From Amphirosellinia nigrospora (lineage: Eukaryota; Ascomycota; Sordariomycetes; Xylariales; Xylariaceae), in contig SCHM01000002.1 in assembly GCA_004123355.1 (NCBI GenBank), forward strand, positions 10,265,569 through 10,329,568: DNA of 64,000 bases, written 5' to 3'. The notes beneath the pieces were generated by a model. It saw nothing but the letters and a program-made list of their open reading frames with translations, was not told where the DNA came from and made no database searches. A program made the translations under genes and the position numbers. Below, piece by piece: positions 1 to 12,625 of the stretch (position 1 is its first letter; each line of letters opens with the position of its first letter).

Positions 1-913
1 GCACTCGAAGACATACCGCAGGGCATCCGCATTCGCGGGAAGCGCGTCGTGATCGTCGGCTCCGGGCCCTCGGGCTCGACATCGCGTCGCAGATCAGCGG
101 CGTCTGCGAGCCTCCGCTCGTCATCTCGGCGCGCAGCCCCATACCCGAGGACATGGCGGCTCACCTGGGCGCAGGGGATAAGGTGCGCGTAGTCGGGACG
201 ATCAAGCGGTTCCTAGTCGACGAGAAGGGGGTCGAGGTGCATTCCGCTCCGGCGTCTAATTCACAAGTCGGTAGCGATGACACGGAGCGGATACTAGATG
301 TCGACGCAATCCTCTTCTGCACGGGGTACCTGTACACCTTCCCCTTCATCTCGCCAACTTCACTGCCGTCCTCTACGCCGCCTCTGATCACGGACGGTCG
401 CCGCGTACACGGGATAGCGCGGCACTTCATCCACACCTATCACCCGACCCTTGTCTTCCCCGGTCTACCTATGAAGATCATCCCCTTCCCGCTCGCCGAG
501 GCGCAAGCAGCGGTGTTCTCGCGACTATGGACAAACAGACTCCCCCTGCCCTCTCACAAAGAACTGCAGCGCTGGGAGCGCGAGGACGAGGAAGGGAGAG
601 GTTTCGAGGGGAACAGACCGCCGGGGAAGCCGTTCCATGCTTTTCCCAAGGGCGGCGACGCGCGGTACATCAATGCGTTGCACGACTGGGCATTACGAGC
701 GCGAGATGGGGAGGAAATAAGGGGAAAGAGCCGCCGTTCTGGGGCGATGAGGAACTCTGGCAGCGGACCATCTATGCCCAGGCGAAGATCCGGTTCGAGG
801 AGACTGGGCGCAAGGCGAAGACGTTGCGGGAACTTGGGTTTCAGCACGAGCGGCAAGGTGGGAGAGAAATTATGAGAGCTGAAGGTGAAGAGCGGACTGA
901 TGTCGCTGGTTAG
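1..913 (+). CDS. Flavin-containing monooxygenase, 3' part (5' end outside window)
   Basis: Reading frame 1 opens at the window edge with GKRVVIVGSGPSG (about 37-75), the GxGxSG dinucleotide-binding motif that in FMO-type enzymes binds NADPH, followed after one frame change by DIASQIS. Further on, DAILFCTGY (about 303-330) matches the FATGY signature of class B flavin monooxygenases. The C-terminal part (PPFWGDEELW, then a helix rich in charged residues) lies in another frame and stops at 911-913. The family oxygenates soft nucleophiles such as N or S atoms with FAD and NADPH; the substrate cannot be told here. The N-terminal FAD-binding half lies before base 1. Two single-base frame changes, near 75 and 715, break an otherwise well-kept protein, as in other genes of this window. 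It converges with the lipase on the other strand. Confidence 0.85.
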
Positions 914-1327
914 TCCAGCTAGGGCAGTCGAAGTTGGAAAACATCTACGTTGTGAACTCAGCGGTTAGATGGTTTGAGTTAATTACGGAGCCTTAGAGAT
1001 GAGCGCATGGTGAGTTTATTTCTACATCTGAGATTGCATAATGAACTTATGGTAGGTTGCTATATATAGATTGCTGAGCCCTCTATAGGTCTCCGCTTAG
1101 ATACATGCTGTTTGGAATATATACAATGTCATCAACATCATAGCCGTCATATGTCATGATATCCTTCGTCAACCCAACGGACCACATCATGCTGTACATC
1201 CTCCCCCTTAACGCCTTACATGCCGTGATAAATGCTTTAACAGATGACAGCCACGGAGGGTATCCAACTCCCCCAGTTCCGATCAAATCCAAAAAATCCT
1301 CCCTTGTTTCCTTCAAGATCCTATCTA
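914..1327. other. Convergent intergenic stretch between FMO and lipase
   Basis: AT-rich 3' region between two converging genes. A minus-strand frame stays open from about 1345 down to 1083 in a different frame from the lipase stop, encoding roughly 85 residues with no recognised motif. It could be chance or an alternative tail of the lipase. Confidence 0.5.
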
Positions 1328-2560
1328 CTACGACATCATGTCCATATCCTGCTGGACCCAATCGTTGAGCTGCGCCTCGAGCTGGTCGTCGTCCAGATCC
1401 GTCGAGGGCGTGGTACCCTGCCACCAGACGTAGTCCTCGTCCTGCCTCTTCCGGAGCGCGATCTCGACGGGCGAGCAGCCGGCGATGGGGCCGAGGTAGT
1501 ACAGGTGGGAGATGATGTTGAGGCCGAAGGTGGCGGCGTTGCAGCCGAGCGAGCGGGTGCCGTCGCACTCCTTGATGTCGCTCACGCCGTAGTTGGTCGT
1601 GGTGGCGCCGCCGTCCGAGAGCCAGAACTCGGGCGTCGTGTGCGCGTAGTTGAAGACGATGGGCGGCAGCCGGGCACGGGGTCGTCGAGGTGCGTCACGC
1701 GGTACTCGATCCCGGCCTGGTTCGACACGAACTCGGCGAAGGCGTCGTTGCCCACGCGCGGGCTGCCGTAGTTGATGATGTCCACCGCCAGCCCCTGCTG
1801 CCGCGCGTAGGCCGCGCCCAGCGAGCTGACGGCCGCGCCGAGCGAGTGCCCCGTGAACACGATCCTGTAGCCCGGGTTCGCGCTCTTGGCCGCCTTGACG
1901 GCGCTTATGACGGTGCTTGAGATCTCGTCCCAGGCGGTGGCGAAGCCGGAGTGGACCTTGCAGCCGGATCCAAGACTGCAATCCTCCTGGAGGAAAGTCA
2001 AACTAGTTTCTAGTGTTAGCCCGCTACCTTTCCGAGTTTTGGAGGTAGGTTCGATGGAACTTACTCTGTGATCCAGTTACGCAGAGAGTGAGATCCCCGG
2101 ACTGATGCGACGATAACCTGGTTCTTTGCGTCCGTGGATACGAAACCTTGGATATCGGTCTTCGAACCCCTATTTCAGTGTAAGTCAACCCATCTATGAA
2201 AGGGCTAAAGAAGGCGGGGACTATAACGTACGAGTAGGTGGCGGTGATCTTAGCACCGGCAGCGGTGACATCTGGGCAAGCGTTTCCAGAGCAGGTTACG
2301 GTAGAGCCGATGGGGCTGCCGCTGTTGCAGTACGATGCGCCGGCGTATTGTGCGTAGAGGTCGAAGGTGGCCAGCATATCGGATGAAACAGATGCCGTTG
2401 CTGGTTATTCACCGTTAGTCACCCGAAATCATGGCGTAGTTATTTGGGGGGCCAAGAAGCGGCATACTTCGTCCATTGAGCATGAACTCTGGCGCCGCGA
2501 ACGGCGAACCAGCGGCCGTGAGCGCAAAGCTCGAGATGAGCGACCACTGAATGACTTCAT
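1328..2560 (-). CDS. Secreted class 3 triacylglycerol lipase
   Basis: The minus strand encodes a fungal class 3 (Rhizomucor-type) lipase. The nucleophile elbow GHSLGAAVSS supplies the catalytic Ser (about 1832-1861), HLDDPVP the Asp (about 1680-1700) and ISHLYYLG the His (about 1497-1520). Upstream, TDAKNQVIVASVRGSHSLRN is the lid-preceding strand region. The mature N-terminus reads FDLYAQYAGASYCNSG, typical for the family. A hydrophobic, Ala-rich leader (SLISSFALTAAG) lies further upstream; the first ATG at 2560 is out of frame with it by one base, so the exact start is uncertain. At least two introns are likely, near 2190-2235 and 1990-2050. One single-base frame change at about 1675 separates the Asp from the His part. 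The enzyme should cleave triglycerides outside the cell. Identity is sure; exon limits are not. Confidence 0.85.
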
Positions 2561-5500
2561 CTTGGGACTTCGGGAGCGAGCGAAGGGATTTAGTGACGGT
2601 CTAGGACGAAGGCACTTATACACCCGAAGCAATGGGCTTGTTTGAAGTAGGCTGCTGGCGACAGAACTCTTATTTCACATCTTTCGAGGCGGGCGCGTGA
2701 TCTTTATATAAACCACCGCAGTTTATCTAAGCATAGCACGAGCAAGGGGTCAGACGGCCCTGCCCTAAGTGTAGCTCATCCTATGGCCATGGTTGTCTTC
2801 CCTCTTAGCTTTGGGGGCTGGTACATCTCACGAGATTCCGAAATCTAATACAGGAGGAATGTCTTGAAAGGGAATGGTGGTTCTGCCGCTACTGATCTAC
2901 ACGCGGGGACGCGAAGACGGCGTCAAAGTATTCCAACCCAATACAGCAGTCTGCTGTAGCTGTCTCGGGGTATTTCTCGGCAACATGATGATCATAGTTA
3001 GCTCCCTGCATGAAATTTCGACGGCTAACCTTAGTGAGTTGTGCTGAGCTCGGGTGGTGACCACGATGCCAGGGCCAACCGACTTACACCATGAATGTAT
3101 CCCCGTATTGGCCCAGACGTTGTGGGGAAGAAGGTGAGGATTGACCGGGTTAATTACCGCATTCGGGCAGGCATTTGGGGCTTCAGGGGTCGTTGGCTCA
3201 CTCCTTTGCGTGGGGTAATGCAGATTCTCTCCGCAATATGTCAGCCACGCGTCCAATTTCCCCTGGCGAAGAATTGTTTGTGGACAACCTTATTTTCCAG
3301 ATGAAGCGACCTTAAACCCGAGACCTCTCCCTAGAAGCATAGCTCTCCTTGGTTTAGCTTTGCCAGAGACGATGAAATTCATGATTAGAGAGAGGTACAC
3401 TAGAGGGAGACAGAGAAAGAAGTACACGATCCTCGTTACATAACGAAAATTGCTTAGACTCTCGATGCCCCAGAGTTGCTTAGTTCCAACGTTCTTAGGG
3501 CTATTAAAGCTGCTCGCAATCCCGCTGTACTCTACCGAAAGCGGCAAGCAGCATAAGCATAGAGGGCGTTGGGTTGGCCGCTAAATTGGCCAAATGGATC
3601 GCATCCGATTCCCTCGTGGCGGTGAATTACGGGCGAGGTTGCGGTATCGCCCAACGAGTGCTTGCTCTGAAACCCGGGAACCACGGCTCGTTTCGGCTGA
3701 CAACCCTCCATCGTGACCTCATCCGCCAAGTTCACCTTCTACTCTCGTCTTCGGTTCCCGAACTGTCGCATGCCTATGCTGGGTTGTGTTGTGTCCCCAG
3801 ATGGCGCTTATTATAGGACTAACACCAGCCTCTTCCTGGGCAGTAAACGCCTAGGCGCATCTGGAGAACTCATGCTTAGATAGGTATTCCGAGAGGTGGT
3901 TGATATTCCGCCCCCAGATTCCACCCCCCAGACAGGGACATTAAACTTTGTCGATCCTTTCCCCTGGCGTGGCCGGTCAGTCTACAACCACTCGACAGGT
4001 ACGGCCGGAAGGGGCTGAGAAGTCTTTGTCTCCCCCAGCTTCTATCAAGTGCTACCTTTTTCGGGTCAGGTTGCCGTTGTCAGCTCGGAGCCTTTCATGC
4101 TTCCATCTCACGTGCATGTTGTATGTATCTAACCTTAGCGCTTTGCGCGACGTGACGTTGGCAGCGCCACCTCAGCTTTTCATTCGTAAGATAAATAGAG
4201 AGATAGAAAGATGCCGAGCTTGCATGTGATAATTAAACATCTTCACAAGTTCAAACCAAGTGTGGTATTGATTTTGCTGGACAAAAAAAGAATTGCGATC
4301 GTGAAGTTTGATGCACCCCGCAATATGCGATGGATACTCTACCCTCCAGATATGTGTACATACCCACCTACCTGGGTAGATAGTAGATGATAATGCTTTA
4401 TTGTTACTATACTCTTATTGAAGTAGGTCTTTGGAATTACGTCTAACTTTACGGGTATTTTTTTCCAGCATCACGCCTGTCAGAAAACGGCATTAATGGG
4501 AGATGGGAACCCGGGTCCAGCCCGGGAACTCAACACTTAGCACGGCATATGCCTAACAATTGATCTACGCAGATCCGTAATCTCAGCCTACGCAAACCTA
4601 GTGCCTCAAAAACTCAGCAGCGCCCGCGGCACTATGTTGTACAGTCGTCTAGTCAGTAGCCGCTAACCGTATGTGCCTCCGTCGTACATGATTAAGTAGT
4701 ACAAAGAAAACGGACACAACGAGCCAATCCAATCTTAACCACCGCGGGCTTTCTTAGGTAACATTAGACACCGATAACATAGATGTACTCTTCAATGGCA
4801 TATCGTACAGCATGTGTATGATAATAATCTATGATTGTGCCTCATGCGAATAACGACGAATTCGCAACCAATCCAATATCGGGAAAAGTTGAGGTGGGCT
4901 CTGCTCTCTGATGTACGCGTACGCTGCTTGGCTGGGTCGGCGCCAGAGGCCGGTATGGGTAAGTATGGCTCTGCAATACGACCATCTTGGTCACGATGCA
5001 TTAGCAGCGGCCATGACAGCTCAGGCAGGGTTTCCCCGCATGCCACTCCCCAACCCCGTAGATGATTCGGGCGGTCATTCTTCCACCGGTCAAGCGACCT
5101 ATATTAGCTAACGTCTATTGAAAAAGATGCCCTTGCCTTCCACCTCCCCGTTCATCGCCCAATCCCTTCTTTCACTCCCACAACTCCTTATTTGGAACGT
5201 GAAGTCCCGTTGTGACCAACGCCTGAGCTACGAAGTGGGACTTGGCGCTGGGGCTGGGCAACGCAGAGACATTCAATATGTTCGTGACGACCGTGTTTCA
5301 TTGTTGATAAAAAAGATGATAGATGAGGAAATAGTCCACGCGACAAAGATCCAAATCAACGATGACCAGACGCAAGCTCGCTACTATAGATCTAAGATCC
5401 AGTTGACGTCGGGAGAGAGTATCAATTCGGGAATTATACACCGGCCCCAGGGCTGGGCGCCCCATCCCATCCCCCACAGATGAATTATACATGAACAAAC

Positions 5501-6356
5501 ATAGACACCGCTCAAGCAGGCTTAGGCGAATACGCGGAATACAGAGGGCTTCTTTTTGTGGGCGACGAAATTCCACCAGAATCCTCTAGGCAGGAAGAAT
5601 AGAACATCGAATAGAACACGAACAAGGAACAAGATAAGCCCTCCTTATTAGAATCAAGGCACGAGTGCATATGCATATGGCGTGCATTCGGCCAAGCATT
5701 CCGACCCAGCCGAAATCTGCTGGATTGAGATCAACCAGACCTATTTGGGGAAGATGGGCTAGGCCATGATGCAACCTAAGATCCGCTCCGCTGCTAATTT
5801 TTCTATCTTTTTCCTAGGATCTCGCTATGACCTCCTCCCTTCTGGTCTAGTCCCAGTGGCTTCGTTCATTCTTCGCTTGAACTCCGGCTACCGGGTGCAG
5901 ACGCACCATTGGAAAAGAATATGCAGGAAGCCGTCGTGTACCAGGGCAAATCTCTAGGCGATACCGATGATAGGGTATGGTGGCTTTTTGGCTTCCATTC
6001 CATGCCATAGCTGGGCTTCTGCGCTCCTACCTACAATGGTTCCCATGCGTGAGGACGGCCCCATCATGGGGCCGCCCCATGGCAGAATTAAGACAGGATT
6101 TCCTTGCTGCGAGGGCGTTTGTAATTTCCGAATACTACTGTACGATAGCTATATCGAATCGACAACGGGGACGCAAAGGAAGCTCATATAGCTCATTAAA
6201 TCCAATCCTTTCCTTTTCCCTTTTCCCGCTCGCTTGTGTCTTAATTGTTTTTTAAGGGCTAGCATACCCACTAATAATAGACATAGCAACGTGGTCTTTT
6301 AACTAGATACGGGAGCTAAGGCGTGCCTTAAAGTCCGTCGTGTCTTTTAATTCGTA
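2561..6356. other. Long region without a recognisable gene
   Basis: About 3.8 kb between the divergently read lipase and GH3 genes. Several short open frames of 60-120 codons occur on both strands (for example 2897-3256 minus, 3574-3816 plus, 5118-5483 plus), but none shows a known motif, spliced continuity or a convincing start context, and many overlap one another. Base composition is mixed. It holds the two promoters and otherwise nothing I can name. Confidence 0.5.
2703..2710 (-). promoter_or_regulatory. TATA-like element upstream of lipase
   Basis: On the minus strand the bases read TATATAAA, about 145 nt upstream of the first lipase ATG candidate (2560). Position and strand fit a core promoter, but this is a short match in moderately AT-rich DNA. 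Confidence 0.35.
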
Positions 6357-9290
6357 ATGGTCAATACGGAGTCGCCTTCGGGCCTCCGCAGCCGCGGTAT
6401 CGCGTTGCTGGCGCTCCTACTTTTGCCGTCGCTGGCGTCAGCCGCCGCCTTGGACAGCCGCGACCCTCTCCCGGCCGGCTACGCCTCTCCTCCGTATTAC
6501 CCGGCACCTTACGGCGGGTGGGACGACGAATGGAGCGGTGCTTACGAGAAGGCCGTGGCGCTGGTCTCGCGTATGACTGTGGCCGAGAAAGTCAACATCA
6601 CAGCCGGGACCGGTATTTACATGGTAAGATTTTTTGTAAATTTCAAAACATCCTTGAGAAGATGATGAATGCTAACAAGTTACGTCAAGGGTTCGTAATA
6701 TGAGAACAGACGTTGAGCCTAGTCTTGATCTAACCAAATTCCCAAACAGGACGATGTGTAGGCAACACAGGCAGCGCCTTGCGCGTGGGCTTCCCCAGCT
6801 CTGTCTACAAGACGGACCGCTCGGCGTCCGCACGACAGACAACATCACGGCCTTCCCGGCAGGCATCACCACGGGCGCGACGTGGAACAAGGACCTGATG
6901 TACCAGCGCGGCGTGGCGATGGGCAAAGAATTCAGGGGCAAGGGCGTGAACTTCTACCTCGGGCCGGCCATCGGCCCCATCGGCAGAGAACCGCGCGGCG
7001 GCCGGAGCTGGAGAGCTTCGGCGCGGACCCCGTGCTCCAGGCGGCCGGGGGCGCGGCGACGATCAAGGGCGTGCAGGAGCAGGGCGTTATCGCGACACTG
7101 AAGCACTACATCGCCAACGAGCAGGAGAATTATCGCATGTATAACCCCGTGCAGCAGGCTTATAGCTCGAACATTGGTTGGTTTTCACCACGGACGTAAA
7201 AGACGCACAAATATCCTTGGCTAACCAGCCGCATAGATGACCGCACACTTCACGAGCTATACCTCTGGCCCTTTGCGGCGGGTGTCAAAGCTGGCACAGG
7301 TGCCGTCATGACTGCGTATAACGCCGTGAGCGAAACTACCCACAGGTCTCTCAAATCGTATTCTTAACTAACGACTCTCGTAGGTGAACGGCTCCGCCTG
7401 TTCTCAAAATGCGTACCTCATCAACGGCCTCCTAAAAGACGAGCTAGGATTCCAAGGTCTCGTCATGACAGACTGGCTGGCGCAAATATCGGGCGTCGGG
7501 TCCGCCCTCGCAGGCCTAGACATGTCCATGCCGGGCGACACGTTCGGGAACAACATCCCGCTCTTCGGGTACAGCAACTGGCAATACGAGTTGACGCGCT
7601 CGGTCTTGAACGGCTCGGTCCCCGTGGACCGGCTCAACGACATGGCCACACGGGTCGTGGCAACCTGGTACAAGATGGGCCAGGACGCGGCCGACTACCC
7701 GCCGCCCAACTTCTCCTCTAACACGGCCGACCGCGTGGGGCCCTTGTACCCAGGGGCGCTGATCTCGCCGACGGGCGTGGTCAACGAGTACGTCAACGTG
7801 CAGGCGGACCACAAGACGGTGGCGAAGCAGGTCGCGCAAGAGGCCATCACGCTGCTCAAGAACGCCGACGGCTTCCTGCCCCTGACGACGTCGGCGCCGC
7901 TGTTCGTGTTCGGCACCGACGCCCAGGCCGACCCCAAGGGCATCAACTCGTGCACCGACCAGAGCTGCAACCGCGGGCTCCTCGGCATGGGCTGGGGCTC
8001 CGGCGCCGCCAGCTACCCGTACCTCGACGACCCGATCAGCTCGCTGAAGCGCAAGGCCGCCAACGTCACGTACTACGACACCGACTCGTTCCCCAAGGTG
8101 GCCGCGGCGCGCGACGGCGACGTGGCCGTGGTCTTCATCACCTCGGACGCGGGCGAGAACACGTACACGGTAGAGGGCAACCACGGCGACCGGGACGCGA
8201 GCGGACTAGCCGCGTGGCACAACGGCGACGACCTCGTCAAGCAGGCCGCGGCCGCGTACAGTAACGTCGTGGTGGTGGTGCATACAGTTGGCCCCATAAT
8301 CATGGAGGCGTGGATCGATCTCCCCTCCGTCAAGGCCGTGCTCGTCGCCCATCTCCCGGGCCAGGAAGCGGGCGACTCGCTCACCGAGGTCTTATTCGGC
8401 GAGGTCTCGCCCAGCGGCCATCTGCCCTACACCATCCCCGTCTCCGAGGCCGACTACCCCGCCAGCGTGGCCATCAAGGCGACGCCGAAGCTCAGCCAGA
8501 TCCAGGACACGTACACCGAGGGCGTGTACATCGACTACCGGCACTTCCAACAAGGCGGGCGTGAAGCCGCGCTTCGCCTTCGGCCACGGCCTGAGCTACG
8601 CGAGCTTCAGCTTCTCGAACGCGAGCATCGCGCGCTCGGGCGGGCCGCTGTCCTCGATCCCGCCGGCCCGCCCCTCGAAGCCGGCCTCCCCGATCACCAC
8701 CATCGACACCGCCCTGCCGCCCGCCGCGGACGCGTACTACCCGGCCGGCTTCGTCAAGATCTGGCGGTACCTGTACTCGTGGCTCGACAAGCTCGAGGCG
8801 GACGCCGCGCACGCCATCGGCGCGGCCGGCAGCAAGACGTACCCGTACCCGACCGGCTACGCCGCGACGCAGCGGGCCTCCGGGCCCCCGCGGGGGGCGC
8901 GAGCGGCGGCAACCCGGCGCTCTGGGACGTCGCGTACACGCTGTCGGTGACGGTGACTAACACGGGGACGACCGGGACGTCATCCGGCAAGGCGGTCGCG
9001 CAGGCGTACGTGCAGTTCCCCGACGCGGCGGACAACGGCGGGTTCGACACGCCCGTGATCCAGCTCCGCGACTTCGCCAAGTCGGACGCGCTCGCGCCCG
9101 GCGAGAGCGCGACGCTGGCGCTGCAGCTCACGAGGAGGGATGTAAGCGTGTGGGACACGAAGACGCAGAACTGGATCGTCCCCAACCCCGGGGCAAGTAC
9201 GGCGTCTGGATCGGCCAGGCGAGCGATGATTTAAGCGTCGTTTGCTATACCGATACACTGACTTGTGAGGATGGTGCTCAGGGCCCTTAG
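6357..9290 (+). CDS. Secreted GH3 beta-glucosidase
   Basis: Family 3 glycoside hydrolase that releases glucose from cellobiose and related beta-glucosides outside the cell. The start at 6357 gives an N-terminal signal peptide with the core [16 protein letters not shown]. The (beta/alpha)8 domain follows ([22 protein letters not shown]), with the nucleophile Asp in GLVMTDWLA (Asp codon 7471-7473). The alpha/beta sandwich domain contains [17 protein letters not shown] with the expected acid/base Glu region (about 8145-8195). The C-terminal fibronectin III-like domain ends with [13 protein letters not shown]. Introns start at 6624, 7177 (60 nt) and near 7345. At least four single-base frame changes (about 7010, 8555, 8900, 9190) break the frame, and two exon joins (about 6750, 7384) also seem one base out. 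All conserved blocks survive on both sides. The stop TAG is at 9288-9290. Confidence 0.93.
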
Positions 9291-12200
9291 ATAGGAGGTC
9301 ATGCTTGGATAAAGATGTTACCAAATATGGGAATGCTTGATAACTTGTATATGATCCTAATCAGCGGTATGTTTAACTCCGCCATATTTCTATCAGAATA
9401 TATATGTAGTATTTTGCATGAGTTTGAATGCAGCAACTGGACAACGTCGCGGTTGAGAAGCTGGCGGGGTAGGTATTTAGCAGATTGGGCGGGCAAGTTC
9501 CGTCTGATTGCCTGAATACATATCCTCAAAATTTAAGACCAACGTTGCTAATTGCTTGAGTGGGCTATTAACCATCAGTTTTTTCTCTCTCGTTTCTTTC
9601 TTCTTGCAAAAAGCATCCGAATATTATGTCGAGAGTTTGGATTTCATGGTATATAGCATTGGTAAGTGCCTGATACTTGGATAGAAATGGTGATGCCATG
9701 AAAGAGCAGACCAAAGTAGGGCAAATTGGGATACTATACATTTTCATAAGTATTCAAGCTATGATACATCCATATCTAGGGCGCATCTTCTCTGCGGCCG
9801 CATCACCGAGCTGGAACCGCTGTGTTATTAAGCAATCCCATACATCGGCGGCGCCATCCTCTCCACACGTCTCGGTGTGTCCCCGAAGTCGTCTAGAAAG
9901 AGCACTTCCTCTTTGTACAACTAAGTACTTTCGCATTCGGAATCTGATGAATCTGCTATTGTATTCTCGGGGTGCAGCGGTATCGACAAACATGGTTCGG
10001 GAAACGGTCAACTCGACAGCATGGTTCGCTTCTTATCCTTGCGATGCTGCAATGTCTTTCGGCCATTCCGAGTCCTAAGACGACTCAGAAACCCATGGCG
10101 CCTCTTGCGTATCAGCCGACTCGACCTCGCCATGGTTGGTCTAGGACCGCATCGGATCTGTTGGGGCCAGCGAGTGCTGGTGTGCCGTGATGGCTGACTT
10201 GGGAACTATATCTAAAACTCCCTCGGAGGCATTCGTGATACCGGCAGGTGATGTCGTCGTGGGGGATAGGCGGGAGAGTAGTGTGTTACCGCTGTTGCAT
10301 GGGCGGAAGACGGAGCCGTTCGGGGCGACAATGGAGGGACGGAGATGTGGCAGGGAAGAGAACGTTCTATTTCAGGTAAGACAAGGTTAGCTAGCCAGCT
10401 TTAGCTCGTACTGAAAAGCACTCGTACCGTTTTGTAGCCAGTGTCTGTGTGGTCGTGGTTGTGACACTCTTGCAACCCTGTGAAAGAGACAGAGCTGCCC
10501 TCACCGACGATGTGAGGCGCAACGATGACATTGTGCCTGCTCCTGGGGCTTCTGCCGTCCACGTCGCCTTCTCACACCCTTTTCTAGCTGATTAGCTTGA
10601 TCCCAGATTTCGCAATTCGTGCAAAGCTGCGACAACCTGAAGCAATCAATTGACCATTGGGTGATGCGATATGCCGTCCCGCTGCGCATTGGTGAAGTAC
10701 CAAGTATCCAAAAATTTCGGAGACTATGATTGGTCGACGGCCCGGCTACAGCCGCCACTTGTCGGCCTGCAACAGCATGTTTGACTGCAAACTGATATAC
10801 AAAATAGAGAAATCAAAGAAACATAATATGCGATAGGGATATCCCAATATTTACCGCGACCTATTAGAACCCTCATACGACTCCATTCATGGCGAGGACT
10901 TGATGTTGCAGGATCACATTGTTGTAACAAACTCTTGGGATTGGAGCACTCGCAAACGAAACACCTAGATTCAGACTTACCATCTACATAAGGTATTTTG
11001 ATAGTAATGATGCAATGGGGAGAAACCGTCATATGCATCCTTACTCTGTATCATTGGGACCTTGGGGGGGTCCAACTTATGACATTCGCATTTGTCCGTA
11101 TCATCGACAGCTCATATTCGTAGGGTATCTCCTGTAGAGTTTTCCTCAGATGGCAATGCTAACAAGTCGCCCGCCGAGAAATGCTGAAGACTACGAAGGG
11201 GCAGGTAGTTCAGAGTGTAAGTAAACAATCTTAGATAGCCAGGGTTTCACATAAGCGTTCACTAGGTAGTAGTTAAGATGCGGGTGTGGATTTGGAAGGG
11301 AAAGTGGATGGTGTATCATCGAACTGGAAGGGACATGTTTGCTATGTAGGTAACTAAGCTGCTGGATTGCAGACCAGGGTTCACGATAATCGAAGCGATC
11401 TAGTGGAACACCAACTACCTATATATACACAGCTCTCACCATTCGGTCAAGTCACTGTCTGAAAATTAGGATGGGTAGTGGGTTCATGATGACAATATTG
11501 ACGTAGACACGGTAATAGCATCTAGACATCCCACTAGTTGGACTCAAGCACTCTAGAACAGTTCAGAATCATCTTCTTCATGGCAGGGCACGAGGCGGCT
11601 GCACACAATGAAAACGAGGTAAGATATCAAAAATTGCGTCCGGTACGATCCGAAGGATAATACAGAGCAGTCGACTCCGCGCTGTGCAATGCAGGTCTTC
11701 CACACTACTACTCGAAATTCAGGAGCTTCAAGCAGTCGAACAAGGTAAGTATGAAGAAGAAAGGAAAAGAAATCCTGAAGAGGTGGGAGGGAGGCAAGGT
11801 TTATATAGACAATCTGAAGGCGGTGTACTAGGCGGTCAATTGGTTGGACCGGCAGAATCTTTGCTAGTAGTGCACAGACCACATCCGCACCATGTATCGC
11901 CAAGGCCAGACGGCATGCGAATTGGCGTGGTGTACATTAGTACATTGGAAATTCGAGATGCGCCATCAACTCGCTATTCTAAGACCAGAAAAACTGGCCA
12001 ACTTGGACTAATTAGATGAAACTTACCTAGGTATTATTATTCAACCATGGAGCAATAACCATTGATTCCCGAGGTCTTTTTGAACCGATAAGTGGTTTTC
12101 AAATCGATGTCACCTGTAGGTACCAGGTATCTACCTCTTTATCCATTCATTCATTCAACGACCCCGACTCCACCCCGGGCGCAGCGCAGCCCCTCCAACA

Positions 12201-12625
12201 ATTTCCCCCCCGGTCGGCCCAGCTTAAACGCGTCCAGTCCCTTACCAAGCTGGGCTAGTCGCGCGCGCTCTACCCATTTACGCGTCCAGTAAAGTGGATG
12301 GCCTATGAACTATCTCATTCTGGTGTACCACAACTACAACCACAACCACCACCACCCAAGGCTGCGATACGAGCTGGGTGATAGGATTGCTCCTCGCCAA
12401 AAATTCTGCTACTAAACAATGGCCTGTTGTTGAATGATCACCTAAATCCATTTAACACTTTGACCGACCGCCATCGCCCCCCGCCCATTTGCCAGACCAC
12501 CTCTTGTCACTATCTTCCTACCTAGGTGCAGTTCGAGTACTCAATCAACCGTCGACTTATCTCCCACCTCTATATCAACACAAGGACTACATCGCCGACG
12601 AGCCTGCGAGCTCAACTCTGTGTCC
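9291..12625. other. Region without a recognisable gene
   Basis: About 3.3 kb between the GH3 gene and the CAF-1 gene. Short open frames exist (9677-10078, 10187-10390, 11553-11903 minus, 11684-12019) but overlap on both strands and show no known motif. At 12024-12033 a perfect TACCTAGGTA palindrome and at 12518-12528 CTACCTAGGTG occur, part of a motif scattered through intergenic DNA here. The last 500 bases before 12626 are C-rich and look like the CAF-1 promoter and leader. Confidence 0.5.

Noticed and set aside
3532-3816. Opposed open frames of 67 and 80 codons
   Set aside because: They overlap on both strands, show no known motif and no splicing partner.
4792-5483. Several 66-121 codon frames on both strands
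   Set aside because: Mutually overlapping, no motif and no steady codon pattern; likely chance.
9677-10390. Frames of 133, 85 and 67 codons after the GH3 gene
   Set aside because: No family match I can see, and opposite strand frames are equally open.
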